A program made the position numbers and the translations under genes. Positions 1-8,168 of a DNA stretch of 32,659 nt are shown one piece after another; the stretch's first letter is position 1, and every line of letters starts with the position of its first letter. Under the pieces are notes generated by a model. That model was not told the origin of the DNA, did not search any database, and saw nothing but the letters and a program-made list of their open reading frames with translations. The stretch covers positions 1 through 32,659 of the forward strand of contig JAIBCJ010000011.1 of assembly GCA_019694145.1 (NCBI GenBank), written 5' to 3'. The DNA comes from Solirubrobacterales bacterium (lineage in GTDB: Bacteria; Actinomycetota; Thermoleophilia; Solirubrobacterales; 70-9).

Positions 1-752
1 GCCGAATAGGTCAGACAGTCGAATTCGGTGGCCAGGCGCCGACCGTACTCGTCATCGACGTTGACCACCGCAGCGCCCGGACCGGCGGCGAAGAGCAGCC
101 GCTTGGCCTGGAAGTAATCCTCCATGTCGCTGTGGAAATCGAGGTGATCCTGGGTCAGGTTGGTGAAGACCGCAAGGTCGAAATCGATCGAGTCAGCCCG
201 GTGCATGACCATCGCGTGAGAGGAAACCTCCATCACGCATGCTTCGTCCCCGGCCTCGAGCATGCGCCGGAAAGAGGCCTGGAGGTCGATCGCCTCGGGC
301 GTCGTCCGGACCACCTCTTCCTCGACCCCGCCGACCACCTGCTTGACCGTGCCCATCAGGCCGCTGGGCAGACCGGCATATTCGAGGATGTCCCGCAGCA
401 GGAAAGCGGTCGTCGTCTTGCCGTTGGTCCCGGTGATCCCGGCCAGTTTCATATCCCGGGTCGGGTAGCCGTTGAAACAGGCCGCGATCGGTGCCATTGA
501 AGCGCGGGTGTCGCCGACCACAAGTTGCGGCACCGCCAAATCGAGCCTTTTTTCGCAGACCAGCGCTGCGGCGCCCGCTTCAACCGCGGCCGGCGCGAAA
601 TCGTGTCCATCGCTCTTTTCGCCGCGAACACAGAAGAAAAGCGCTCCCTGAGTCACTTTCCGATTGTCGAATTGGAGCGAGGATATGTCGGTGCCCGGGT
701 CGCCGACGAGGTCGGACGAGGCCAGATCCCGGGCGAGTTGGTCCAGCCGCAT
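1..752 (-). CDS. murE: UDP-N-acetylmuramoyl-tripeptide synthetase MurE, 3' part cut by window edge
   Basis: Mur ligase that adds the third stem-peptide residue to UDP-MurNAc-L-Ala-D-Glu in the cytoplasm. About 250 N-terminal residues are visible and the rest lies beyond base 1. Reading the minus strand gives the ATP-binding motif GTNGKTTT near residue 109, the SSHAM motif, and NLTQDHLDFH followed by a lysine-containing DYFQAKRLLF stretch; these are typical of MurE, including the lysine that is carbamylated in the family. The ATG at 750-752 is the only reasonable start, because an in-frame TGA lies 24 bases upstream. No clear Shine-Dalgarno sequence precedes it. It is the fifth gene of the dcw run, separated from ftsI by 108 bp that hold a structured repeat. 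Whether the third residue is meso-diaminopimelate or L-lysine cannot be told, since the specificity motif is outside the window. Confidence 0.95.
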   Translation of the reverse strand, partial: MRLDQLARDLASSDLVGDPGTDISSLQFDNRKVTQGALFFCVRGEKSDGHDFAPAAVEAGAAALVCEKRLDLAVPQLVVGDTRASMAPIAACFNGYPTRDMKLAGITGTNGKTTTAFLLRDILEYAGLPSGLMGTVKQVVGGVEEEVVRTTPEAIDLQASFRRMLEAGDEACVMEVSSHAMVMHRADSIDFDLAVFTNLTQDHLDFHSDMEDYFQAKRLLFAAGPGAAVVNVDDEYGRRLATEFDCLTYS

Positions 753-776
753 GGCGTTGAGTTTAGAACCTGGTCA

Positions 777-849
777 GGCGGGTTCCGACCCGCCCTCCAA
801 AAGAAACCCGCCCCTTCCTCTCACATTCACGGACGGAAGGAAGAGGCTC
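777..849. repeat. Two-hairpin intergenic repeat, copy A
   Basis: A 73-bp element in the ftsI-murE gap, beginning 11 nt after the ftsI stop. On the plus strand it folds as hairpin 1 (GGCGGG at 777-782 with CCCGCC at 789-794, loop TTCCGA) and hairpin 2 (arms 810-822 and 835-847). A copy of identical length and order lies at 14220-14292, just after the rho stop. Ungapped alignment gives 52 of 73 identical positions. There is no U-run on either side, so it is not a standard intrinsic terminator. A processing or attenuation element inside the dcw message is possible but not shown. Confidence 0.7.
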
Positions 850-860
850 CGCCGGGAATT

Positions 861-2522
861 TCACTGATCGGTCGGAACGCCGAGATATGGCAGCGCGAAT
901 GCGGCCAGTTCACCGAAACCGGGGGCCGCAACCTCGCCGCCGGTGTGGGCGCCCTGCGGCTGGTTGACCATGATCGACACCACTATGCGCGGATTGTCGG
1001 CCGGTGCGAGGCCGACGAACGAGGCCACATACTTCGTGTCCGAGTAGCCGTATTTGGTCGCGACCTGGGCGGTACCGGTCTTGCCCGCGAGGCTGTAGCC
1101 CGGCACCGATACTTCGGAGGCGGTGCCGCCCGGAGCGAGTACCCCCTTCAGCATGTCCCTCACCTCGGAAGCGACCTCGGGCCCGATGATCCGGTGGCCC
1201 TTCTGTTCCGGAACTTCCTCGCCACCAATCTTTTCGATCAGCCGCGGCGGCCGGAGAATGCCGCCGTTGGCGAGAGCCCCGTAGGCCTGGACCATCTGGA
1301 TCGGGGTGACCGCCAGGCCCTGGCCGATCGGCACGTTGCCGATCGTCGAACCGGACCAGTCGCTGTAAGGAAGGACAATCCCCTGTTCCTCGCCGGGGTA
1401 GTCGATCCCGGTCGGCTTGCCGAAACCAAAGCGGCCGATCCAGCGGCTGAACTTCGTCGCCCCCATCTCGAGCCCGATCGTCACCGCCCCCACGTTCGAG
1501 GACTGGGCGAGGATGTCACCGACATCGAGGGTCACCGTTCCTCGCGGATGGCTCTCTTCGATCACCCGGTCAAACACCTGGATCGAGGGGGCAAGTGTGA
1601 AAGTGCTGGACGGGGTGACAGTTCCGGTCTCAAGCGCCGAGGCGACCGTGATCGCCTTGAAAGTCGAGCCGGGCTCGTAGGTGTACGAGGTGCCGGTGTT
1701 GAGCAGGTCTTCGGGTTTCGCCTGACTGAGATTGTCGAGGTCAACCGGGGGCCAGTTGGCCATCGCCAGCACGTCGGAACTCTGCGCGTCCATAACGATC
1801 GCCGAGGCATTGATCGGGTTGCTGGTCTCCCCGATCCCGGCCAGCACCTTCTCGGCCTCGGCCTGGATGTTCGAGTCCAGCGTCAGCTGAACCGGCTGGC
1901 CGTCCTCGGCGTCGCGGACGTTGTCGAGGCTGATCGGGTCGCCGAGTGCGTCCTTGACCAGCCGCCGCTCCCCGTTTACGCCCTTGAGCACGCCGTCCTG
2001 TCCGGCTTCGATTCCGGTCAGTCCCTCGCCTTCGTCGCTGACCGCCCCGATCACCTGGGAGGCGATGTCACCCTGGGGCCGGACCCGCAGGGTGTCCGGA
2101 ACCTGTCCGATCCCTTCGAGGCCCAGCTTGTCGACCGCTTCGGCCTTTTTCAGGTCCACCTTGCGATCGACGTATGAGAACCCGCCGGGCTGGGTGATCG
2201 CATCAAGCACCTCGCCCGGATCGGCGTCGAGCGCCTTCGCGACCTGCCTGGCCTCCTCCGGCGGATCCTTGATCTGGTACGGGGTGGCGTAAATCGTGGC
2301 GCCGGCTTCGGACCCGGCCAGCGGCTGGCCGTTGCGGTCGAGGATCGAACCGCGCAGACCGGGCACCTCGATGATGTCTTCCTGCTGGCCTTTCGCCTGG
2401 GATGCGAGCGAGGAACCCTGAACCACCTGAAGCAGAAAAGCCCGGGCGAAGAGCCCGAGCAGAAGAACCAGACTGACCGCGAAGAGCAGGCCGATCCGCC
2501 GTTCGGGCCGTTGCAGTCGCAT
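861..2522 (-). CDS. ftsI: Peptidoglycan transpeptidase, FtsI/PBP3-type class B penicillin-binding protein
   Basis: Cross-links septal peptidoglycan on the outer face of the membrane as part of the divisome. The 553-residue protein has one N-terminal membrane anchor (about residues 10-33), a PBP dimerisation region with the RGSILDRNG motif at 57-65, and a transpeptidase domain carrying all three catalytic motifs: STFK at 286-289 with the acylated Ser286, SSN at 341-343 and KTG at 481-483. Length is normal for a class B PBP. There is no PASTA domain. Its ATG shares one base with the stop of the ftsL-like gene (TGATG), indicating translational coupling. Position in the dcw cluster, directly after a FtsL-like gene and before murE, supports FtsI rather than an elongation PBP2. 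Confidence 0.95.
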   Translation of the reverse strand: MRLQRPERRIGLLFAVSLVLLLGLFARAFLLQVVQGSSLASQAKGQQEDIIEVPGLRGSILDRNGQPLAGSEAGATIYATPYQIKDPPEEARQVAKALDADPGEVLDAITQPGGFSYVDRKVDLKKAEAVDKLGLEGIGQVPDTLRVRPQGDIASQVIGAVSDEGEGLTGIEAGQDGVLKGVNGERRLVKDALGDPISLDNVRDAEDGQPVQLTLDSNIQAEAEKVLAGIGETSNPINASAIVMDAQSSDVLAMANWPPVDLDNLSQAKPEDLLNTGTSYTYEPGSTFKAITVASALETGTVTPSSTFTLAPSIQVFDRVIEESHPRGTVTLDVGDILAQSSNVGAVTIGLEMGATKFSRWIGRFGFGKPTGIDYPGEEQGIVLPYSDWSGSTIGNVPIGQGLAVTPIQMVQAYGALANGGILRPPRLIEKIGGEEVPEQKGHRIIGPEVASEVRDMLKGVLAPGGTASEVSVPGYSLAGKTGTAQVATKYGYSDTKYVASFVGLAPADNPRIVVSIMVNQPQGAHTGGEVAAPGFGELAAFALPYLGVPTDQ

Positions 2523-3007
2523 CAGCCCCCGGCCGCCAGTCGCTCGGCGGCCGCCGCATAGTCGGAGTTCTGGAAGGAGCGGTAGTGAATCGCGTCGGGC
2601 TCTGGCAGGTACATGCCTTCGGCTTCAGCCTGGGCCTGAACGCGGGGCATCGCCAGAGCAGCCGTCTGCGACGACTTCAGGATGGCGTTTTGCCGCTCGA
2701 TCGATTCGATCTGGGTTTCGAGCTTGCTGGCCATCGCGCCGTAGCTGACGGTGACCACGTTGATCGCGACGATCGCCAGTAGCAGCGCGCCGATCACGAA
2801 GATCCAGCGTCGGCCGGTGGCGGCGGTGCGAACCAGCCCCGACTCGGGGAAATGAGTGACCGCATGGGCGCTCCTGCCAATCAGGCGCAGGCCGGAGTGC
2901 TGCCGGCTGCCGGGCCGGCGCCGGGTGGCGGGCCGACGGTGAGGGACCGTGCGCCGGGAGGGAACGCGAGCGGGAAGGACCGGGATGGTGCGAGCCGGGG
3001 CGCCCAT
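2522..3007 (-). CDS. ftsL: FtsL-like cell division protein
   Basis: Small bitopic membrane protein of 161 residues. The N-terminal 65 or so residues are Arg/Pro-rich and presumably cytoplasmic. A single membrane segment lies at about 67-90, followed by a helical, coiled-coil-prone stretch (residues about 93-115) and a short C-terminal tail. The family is too variable for motif evidence, so the call rests on topology, size and position between rsmH and ftsI, which is where FtsL sits in dcw clusters. It would recruit or activate FtsI with FtsB/FtsQ. Its start and stop each overlap the neighbouring gene by one base (TGATG), so translation is coupled. The Arg-rich head is longer than in Bacillus or E. 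coli FtsL, as often seen in actinobacteria. Confidence 0.75.
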   Translation of the reverse strand: MGAPARTIPVLPARVPSRRTVPHRRPATRRRPGSRQHSGLRLIGRSAHAVTHFPESGLVRTAATGRRWIFVIGALLLAIVAINVVTVSYGAMASKLETQIESIERQNAILKSSQTAALAMPRVQAQAEAEGMYLPEPDAIHYRSFQNSDYAAAAERLAAGG

Positions 3008-4053
3008 CAGCGAACCTCCCCGGCGGGATTCTCATTCGCTTCACGCAGCTTCAGGGCCCCCCTCAGGCGGGCCGAGCGGGCCCTCGGGTTCATCCCGACT
3101 TCTTCCTCCCCGGCGGAAATCGGCCGGCGGGTGAGCACCTCGGCCTCCGGCTCATGCCCGCAGACGCAGACCGGCAGCTCCGGCGGGCAGGTGCAGCCGG
3201 TCGCGAGATCGTTGAAGAAGCGCTTGATCCGGCGGTCTTCGAGCGAGTGGAACGAGATGACGGCCATGCGACCGCCAATCTCGAGGCTGTCCCAGGCGAT
3301 CGGCAGGGCCGCATCGACTGCTTCGAGTTCACCGTTGACCGCGATCCGAAGCGCCTGGAAGCTGCGGCGGGCCGGATGGCCGGAACCGAAACGGGCCGCG
3401 GCCGGCATCCCGGCCTTGATCGCCTCAACCAGGTCCGAAGTGCTGGTCAGCGGCCGCCGGGCGACGATCTGGCGGCTGATCCCGCCGGCGTATCGCTCCT
3501 CGCCGAGTTCACGCAGCATCTGGGCGAGCTGCTGCTCGGACCAAGTGTTGACGATCACTTCGGCGGTCAATTCCTGTCGCGGATCCATCCGCATGTCGAG
3601 GGGCGCGTCATGTGAGTAGGAGAAGCCACGCTCGGCGGCGTCCACCTGAAGTGAAGACATCCCAAGATCCATGTACAGCGCCGAAGCGCGAATACCTTCA
3701 TTTTGCAGGTATTTCAGAGCCTGGCTGAACTCGGCGGCGACGAATCTCGTCCGGCAGGCGGCCTCGGTCTCGAACGCCTGGAAGTGAGCCTGGGCGACCG
3801 GGTCACGGTCGATCGCGATCAGGGTACCTTCGGCTCCGATCCGCTCGGCGACCAGGCGGGCGTGACCGCCGGCCCCGAATGTGCAGTCGATCACCGTCTC
3901 GCCGAGCTGCGGGCCGATCAGGTCGACCAGCTCCCCGGCCAGTACCGGCAGGTGCCCCCTCGGCCCCTGTTCGGGCCGGTCGAAAGGGTTGTGGCTCTGG
4001 CGCGAGTCGCTCACCTTGGCTCCGATCGGGGCGAGCCGCGCGGCGGCTGTCAC
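3007..4053 (-). CDS. rsmH: 16S rRNA (cytosine-1402-N4)-methyltransferase RsmH (MraW)
   Basis: Methylates N4 of C1402 in 16S rRNA using S-adenosylmethionine. The 348-residue protein shows the family start HLPVLAGELVDLI, the SAM-binding motif DCTFGAGGHA near residues 56-65, the DLGMSSLQ motif, FSYSHDAPLDMRMDP, and the late VISFHSLEDR motif. The start is a GTG whose last bases form the stop of mraZ (GTGA, 4-bp overlap), so it is translated by coupling to mraZ. About 30 residues precede the conserved core, slightly more than usual. The order mraZ-rsmH is conserved widely in bacteria. Confidence 0.97.
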   Translation of the reverse strand: MTAAARLAPIGAKVSDSRQSHNPFDRPEQGPRGHLPVLAGELVDLIGPQLGETVIDCTFGAGGHARLVAERIGAEGTLIAIDRDPVAQAHFQAFETEAACRTRFVAAEFSQALKYLQNEGIRASALYMDLGMSSLQVDAAERGFSYSHDAPLDMRMDPRQELTAEVIVNTWSEQQLAQMLRELGEERYAGGISRQIVARRPLTSTSDLVEAIKAGMPAAARFGSGHPARRSFQALRIAVNGELEAVDAALPIAWDSLEIGGRMAVISFHSLEDRRIKRFFNDLATGCTCPPELPVCVCGHEPEAEVLTRRPISAGEEEVGMNPRARSARLRGALKLREANENPAGEVR

Positions 4054-4487
4054 TCCGTGCTCCCGGCGAGGTTCTCGGCCACGTCGCCGAACTGGCTGAG
4101 CAGGTCCTGGCTCAGTTTGGCCCAGGTCCCTTCGTTCCAGATCTCGATGTAGTCACCGGCGCCGACCACGGTGCAGGCGCCCTCGATTCCGGCCAGCTCC
4201 TTGAGGTTGTCCGGAATGCGGATGCGGCCGGCCGCATCGAGATTGCCCTCGTCTGCGCTGGCGTTGATCATCCGGCGAAGGTTGCGCGCGTCGGCCCCGA
4301 ACGGGCTGTGGGGAGCGACGTAGCGCTCTTCCATCGCGTCGAAGTCTTTGGTCGAGTAGAGCCAGAGGCAGGCATCCGGGCCTTTGGCGAGAACGTATCC
4401 CTCGTCGAGAGCGGCACGGAACTTGCGGGGCACCGTGAGGCGGTCCTTGGAATCGAGGCTGTGTTCGTGCTGGCCTCTGAACGCCAC
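4050..4487 (-). CDS. mraZ: Transcriptional regulator MraZ
   Basis: DNA-binding repressor that controls its own dcw operon in the bacteria where it has been studied. The 145-residue protein has two SpoVT/AbrB-like halves, each with the diagnostic DxxxR motif: DSKDR near residue 12 and DAAGR in the second half. The start is GTG (4485-4487). Upstream on the minus strand lie AAGGA about 10 nt away and GAGGAG very close, either of which could pair with 16S rRNA. First gene of the cluster; its probable target boxes are in the promoter just upstream (4607-4644). Confidence 0.96.
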   Translation of the reverse strand: MAFRGQHEHSLDSKDRLTVPRKFRAALDEGYVLAKGPDACLWLYSTKDFDAMEERYVAPHSPFGADARNLRRMINASADEGNLDAAGRIRIPDNLKELAGIEGACTVVGAGDYIEIWNEGTWAKLSQDLLSQFGDVAENLAGSTE

Positions 4488-4599
4488 CGCTCCTCGTCCT
4501 TTCTTTGCCTCGCCGTGGGTTGACCGGGAAAGAGTTGGGCCGGGGTGGTGAGAGCGGGAGGAGCTCCATCACCCCGGCCCTTGGCTTCAACTCGATGGC

Positions 4600-4628
4600 A
4601 ATGTAACCCACTTTGCCCCACTTTGCAA
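4600..4628 (-). promoter_or_regulatory. Probable promoter of the mraZ/dcw operon
   Basis: On the minus strand TTGCAA (4623-4628) is followed after exactly 17 bases by TACATT (4600-4605), a good match to a housekeeping sigma promoter. Transcription would begin near 4593, leaving a leader of about 105 nt before the mraZ GTG. The spacer contains two MraZ-type boxes, which fits repression by MraZ. Confidence 0.6.
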
Positions 4629-4644
4629 CACAACCCCCCACTTT
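4607..4644 (-). promoter_or_regulatory. MraZ operator: three AAAGTGGG boxes
   Basis: Read on the minus strand, the 8-mer AAAGTGGG occurs at 4637-4644, 4617-4624 and 4607-4614. The spacings are 20 and 10 bp, so all boxes sit on the same face of the helix. MraZ is known to bind direct GTGGG-core repeats with about a 10-bp period in front of mraZ. Two boxes lie inside the spacer of the predicted promoter and the third overlaps the area just upstream of its -35. The rest of the 4488-4699 gap shows no further gene. Confidence 0.85.
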
Positions 4645-4699
4645 CTTCCAAAAGTTGCAACGGCGATTGCACCGCCCGGTCATGAAATAACCTCCCGAT

Positions 4700-5590
4700 A
4701 TGACCGAGATCTCCGATGCGAATCAGCTGCGCGGCGCCAAGTTCAAGGAGTTGATGAGCAAGGCGAAGACCTGGATCATCATCGTCGTCTGCAGCGTGAT
4801 CGCCGCTGCCGCCGGGATGATCGTCGGCCCGGCGATCGCCGGCGGCGCCTTCGTTCTCGTCTTCCTGATCGGGATCGTGATCACTTTCATGATCGCCGAC
4901 AGCCGGGCTGCCACCGCGTTCTACGAGGCCTACGCCCAGGCACGCGGACTGACCCATCAGTCCGGCGGCATCCTCGGCGGCTCCACCCCGCTTCTGCGGA
5001 AAGGTGACCGGACCCGGGTCGACCAGCAGTTCAACGGCATGCTCTCCGAGGGGATCGAGGGAACCCTCGCCCTCTACACCTACACGGTTACCAGCACCGA
5101 CTCGAAGGGCAACGAGACATCGACCGACTACCCCTTCACCGTGATCATGGTCAACATGCCGGGCACCGTTCAGCACCTCACCGACCTCAGGGTGCAGAGG
5201 CAATCGGGTCTGAAGCTGTTCGAGAAGTTCGAGGACGCCTTCCGCGGCGACTTCGGCCGGGTCACCCTGGAAAGCGAGGCGATGCGGGACCGCTACGAGA
5301 TCTTCGTCAGGAAGGAACAGGATCCGGTCTGGGTCCGGCGTCTGTTCTCGCCCAGCTTCATCGTCTGGCTGACCGACAGCCCGCCGAAGAAGTTCGCCTT
5401 CGAACTGGAGAACGGCTGGCTCTGCGCCTATGTGCCCAAGCATCGCGATGACACCGAAGGCTTCGACGAGATGATCAGGCTCGGTACCCATGTGGCGGGC
5501 CGCCTCGAAGAGGAAGTCGGCCAGAGCTCACCTGCCGAAGCGCATCACGACTCGCCCGAAGTCAAGATCGAAGTGGAAGAAGAGAAGTGA
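4700..5590 (+). CDS. Membrane protein of unknown function, paralogue 1
   Basis: A 296-residue protein with a short cytoplasmic head, two membrane helices (about residues 24-46 and 48-68) and a long soluble C-terminal domain. That domain contains LYTYT, TDYPFT and the distinctive RRLFSPSFIVWLT segment followed by FAFELENG. I do not recognise the family with certainty; it has the general layout of DUF3137-type proteins, but this is only a resemblance. The ATG at 4700 is chosen because the reading frame starts there; the region before it has no convincing Shine-Dalgarno sequence. It is divergent from mraZ and overlaps the next gene by 4 bp (GTGA). The next gene is a clear paralogue, so the pair arose by tandem duplication. 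Confidence 0.85.
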   Translation: MTEISDANQLRGAKFKELMSKAKTWIIIVVCSVIAAAAGMIVGPAIAGGAFVLVFLIGIVITFMIADSRAATAFYEAYAQARGLTHQSGGILGGSTPLLRKGDRTRVDQQFNGMLSEGIEGTLALYTYTVTSTDSKGNETSTDYPFTVIMVNMPGTVQHLTDLRVQRQSGLKLFEKFEDAFRGDFGRVTLESEAMRDRYEIFVRKEQDPVWVRRLFSPSFIVWLTDSPPKKFAFELENGWLCAYVPKHRDDTEGFDEMIRLGTHVAGRLEEEVGQSSPAEAHHDSPEVKIEVEEEK

Positions 5591-6501
5591 GCGAGGAAGC
5601 GAAGCCTGGCGGCACCTTTGAAGGTGCGAGCGCCGAAGGCGAGGTGGCGGTCACCCACGCCAACCAGCTCCGCTCGGCCAAGTTCAGGGAGATGACCCGG
5701 AAGAAGTCGACCTGGGCCTGGATCATCGGGCTTTCGGTCCTCGCCGGACTGATCTTCGCCGGGCTCGGCTTCCCGGCGATGGGGGGCGCCGCCTTCGTCA
5801 TCGTCTTCCTCGGCTCCCTGCTGGTGGTCTTCATGATCGCCGACAGCCGGGCCGAAGACGCCTTCTACGATTACTACTGCGAAACGCACGGCCTGACCCG
5901 GAGCACCTCGCCCGAGATCGGCGAACTGACCCCGCTGCTCCGCATGGGTGACAAGTCAAACACGGACGAGATGTTCTCCGGCGAGCTTTCGCCCGGGATG
6001 GACGGCAACCTCGTGCTCTATACCTACACCGAGGTCCATCGCGATTCGGACGGTGACGAAACGGAAACCGACTACCCCTTCACGATCATCCACGTCGAGA
6101 TGCCGGAGATCGTCCAGCACATGACCGACCTTCAGGTCCACCGGGCGGGCTTCAAGCTCCTCGACGGGATCCAGGACAAGTTCCTCGGCAACATGCAGCG
6201 GGTGACCCTCGAAAGCGAAGCCTTTGCCAAGCGGTTCGAGGTGTTCGTCAACGACAGCCAGGACCCGATCTGGACCCGGCGCCTCTTCTCCCCCAGCTTC
6301 ATCGTCTGGCTGACCGAAAGCCCGCCCGACAGTTTCGCCTTCGAACTCGAGAACGGCCATCTGGTCGCCTACGTCTCGAGGCACATGGACAGCACGGAAA
6401 GCTTGGAGAACGTGACCCGGGTCGGCACCTACGTGGCCAACCGGTTGCTCCAGGAAGTCGCCGAGTCCTCGCCGAAGGCCGCGCGCGAAACCGGGTCGTG
6501 A
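5587..6501 (+). CDS. Membrane protein of unknown function, paralogue 2
   Basis: A 304-residue protein with the same plan as the gene before it: an acidic cytoplasmic head (longer here), the motif ANQLRSAKF, two membrane helices, then a domain with LYTYT, TDYPFT, RVTLESEA and RRLFSPSFIVWLT. The C-terminal halves are nearly superimposable between the two proteins, while the first 25 residues differ. It starts with GTG inside the stop of paralogue 1 and its own stop overlaps the next start by 4 bp. The three genes therefore form one coupled unit. Unknown function; a hetero-oligomer of the two paralogues is plausible but unproven. Confidence 0.85.
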   Translation: MSEEAKPGGTFEGASAEGEVAVTHANQLRSAKFREMTRKKSTWAWIIGLSVLAGLIFAGLGFPAMGGAAFVIVFLGSLLVVFMIADSRAEDAFYDYYCETHGLTRSTSPEIGELTPLLRMGDKSNTDEMFSGELSPGMDGNLVLYTYTEVHRDSDGDETETDYPFTIIHVEMPEIVQHMTDLQVHRAGFKLLDGIQDKFLGNMQRVTLESEAFAKRFEVFVNDSQDPIWTRRLFSPSFIVWLTESPPDSFAFELENGHLVAYVSRHMDSTESLENVTRVGTYVANRLLQEVAESSPKAARETGS

Positions 6502-8168
6502 ACCCGGCAAAGGGGGTCCGGCCCCAGGCCATCCTGGCGCTGGCCTCGGTGGCCAGCGTCGCCCTCAACATGTGGATCGGCCGGGGGATCACCTTCAGCA
6601 CCGACGAGCTGGTCTGGTTCATGCTCAGTCCCGATCTCGACCTTTCCGGCGCCTTCCACCCCTACGTCGGCCACCTGATCCTCACCTCGAAAGCCCTCTA
6701 CAAACTGATCTTCGAGACGATCGGGCCGGACTACCGGGTGATCCGCCTGGCCGCGGCCATGGTTCTGGTCGGGGTCGTCTGGATTCTTTACCGGCTGCTC
6801 CGCCGCTACTGCGGCGAGTGGCCGGCCCTCGCGATCAGCCTGGTCGTCCTTTTTTTCAGCGGCGACCCTGCCCATGTCTTCCACGGCAACGGAATCACCG
6901 TGCTCGGTTCTGTCGGCTTGGGCCTCTTCGCCCTGCTGATGCTGAGCGAACCGGCGACCCGGCGGTCGGTGCTGGCCTGCCTCGCCCTTTGTCTAGGTGT
7001 CGCCACCTATTCGCAGACGCTGCCCTTCCTGGTCGGAACCACCGTTTTCCTGATTGCCTCGAAACGGATCCGGGACCTTTGGGTTCCGGCGATCCCGTTC
7101 CTCGGATATTTCGCCTGGTGGATCTGGGCCCGGGACTTGCCCGGTTCCTCGGAGAGCTCACTGGAACCGGAACGGATCTTCATGCTGCCGGTCTGGGGCT
7201 TCCGGGCCACCGGCGCCGTAGCCGAGAGCCTGATTCACCTGCCAGACGGGGTCGCCTCCGGAATACAGACGACGATCGGCCTGCTGATCGCCGCCGGTCT
7301 GGCCGCGCTGCTGGTCTGGCTGCTCGGGAAGGGCCGGGCCAATCCCCTGTTCTTCGCGGGGGCGGCGACGCTTCTGACCATGTGGGCGCTGGTCATCGTG
7401 GTTCCGGTCGAGGATCGCAACTTCGACAGCTCCCGCTACATGTATCCGTTCCTGCTGGCAAGCGTGATCACCTTCGGCAGCCTGATCAGGCCCGGGAAGC
7501 CGGGCCGCACCCTGGTCTGGGTGGCCGGAATCGCGGTTGCCGCGCTCTGCCTCAACGGCGTGGTCGAACAGGCTCGCCACAATGACCAGCAGCGTGCCGG
7601 GGTGACCGTCCTGCTTCGCTCCGGACTGGCGGGGGTGGAAGCGGTCGGCCCCACCGACCCCTCGCTGACCGCCGATGACCTCGCCACCCAGGAAGAGGAC
7701 TTCTTCCTCAACCTCCCCTTCCGGGCGGTCGACGATCTGGAGATCCCCTCGCTGGCCGCCTACACCGCAGCCGTCGATCAGTACGGCCGGCTGGGTTTCA
7801 CCGGATCAGAGATCGGCGAGAACGGCCCCGGCTCCGCCCTGATCGCCGACCGGTCCGCTTACCGGGTCTCCGGCATCGGATCTCCGCGCCCCCTGCCCGA
7901 AGGTGCCAGGGACCTGCCTTGCCGACGCCCGGCCTACCTTCTCCCCGGACCACGAGGGGTCGCGGTCCCGCCTGGCCTTTTTGAACTCCGCAACCCTTCC
8001 GGCCACCCGGCCGCTCTCCGCGTCTTCCGTTTCAGCCACGCCGGCACCCCGGCCGGCCGGGTACCGGCCCGTTCGGCAGCTCTGGTTGGCGGCCCGCAGA
8101 ACCATGGCAACGCCGGGTTGCGGATGAGAAGCGACCTGACGCTGACCGTCTGCCACCTGGCTCAGTAG
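6498..8168 (+). CDS. Polytopic membrane protein, possibly a GT-C fold glycosyltransferase
   Basis: A 556-residue protein with roughly ten hydrophobic segments in its first 360 residues and a soluble C-terminal part of about 190 residues. An acidic pair (TDELVWF) follows the first membrane helix, in the place where GT-C glycosyltransferases (ArnT/PMT-like) carry a catalytic or metal-binding acidic motif in their first outer loop. This is the only hint of function and the assignment is tentative. GTG start overlapping the upstream stop by 4 bp; its 3' end overlaps the convergent tadC by 7 bp. It may act with the two paralogous membrane proteins before it in building an envelope component. Confidence 0.7.
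   Translation: MNPAKGVRPQAILALASVASVALNMWIGRGITFSTDELVWFMLSPDLDLSGAFHPYVGHLILTSKALYKLIFETIGPDYRVIRLAAAMVLVGVVWILYRLLRRYCGEWPALAISLVVLFFSGDPAHVFHGNGITVLGSVGLGLFALLMLSEPATRRSVLACLALCLGVATYSQTLPFLVGTTVFLIASKRIRDLWVPAIPFLGYFAWWIWARDLPGSSESSLEPERIFMLPVWGFRATGAVAESLIHLPDGVASGIQTTIGLLIAAGLAALLVWLLGKGRANPLFFAGAATLLTMWALVIVVPVEDRNFDSSRYMYPFLLASVITFGSLIRPGKPGRTLVWVAGIAVAALCLNGVVEQARHNDQQRAGVTVLLRSGLAGVEAVGPTDPSLTADDLATQEEDFFLNLPFRAVDDLEIPSLAAYTAAVDQYGRLGFTGSEIGENGPGSALIADRSAYRVSGIGSPRPLPEGARDLPCRRPAYLLPGPRGVAVPPGLFELRNPSGHPAALRVFRFSHAGTPAGRVPARSAALVGGPQNHGNAGLRMRSDLTLTVCHLAQ

Noticed and set aside
525..2177. 550-codon plus-strand open frame
   Set aside because: It lies antisense to ftsI and murE, has Arg/Gly/His-rich non-protein-like composition and no homology pattern; it is a by-product of high GC.
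4153..4683. Minus-strand frame with a good GGGAGG sequence before its ATG at 4683
   Set aside because: The coding part passes through the dcw promoter and mraZ in another frame and shows no protein features; the Shine-Dalgarno match is probably chance.
4268..5491. 407-codon minus-strand open frame across mraZ, its promoter and the next gene
   Set aside because: It would cross the MraZ operator and run antisense to a well-supported gene; composition is not protein-like.
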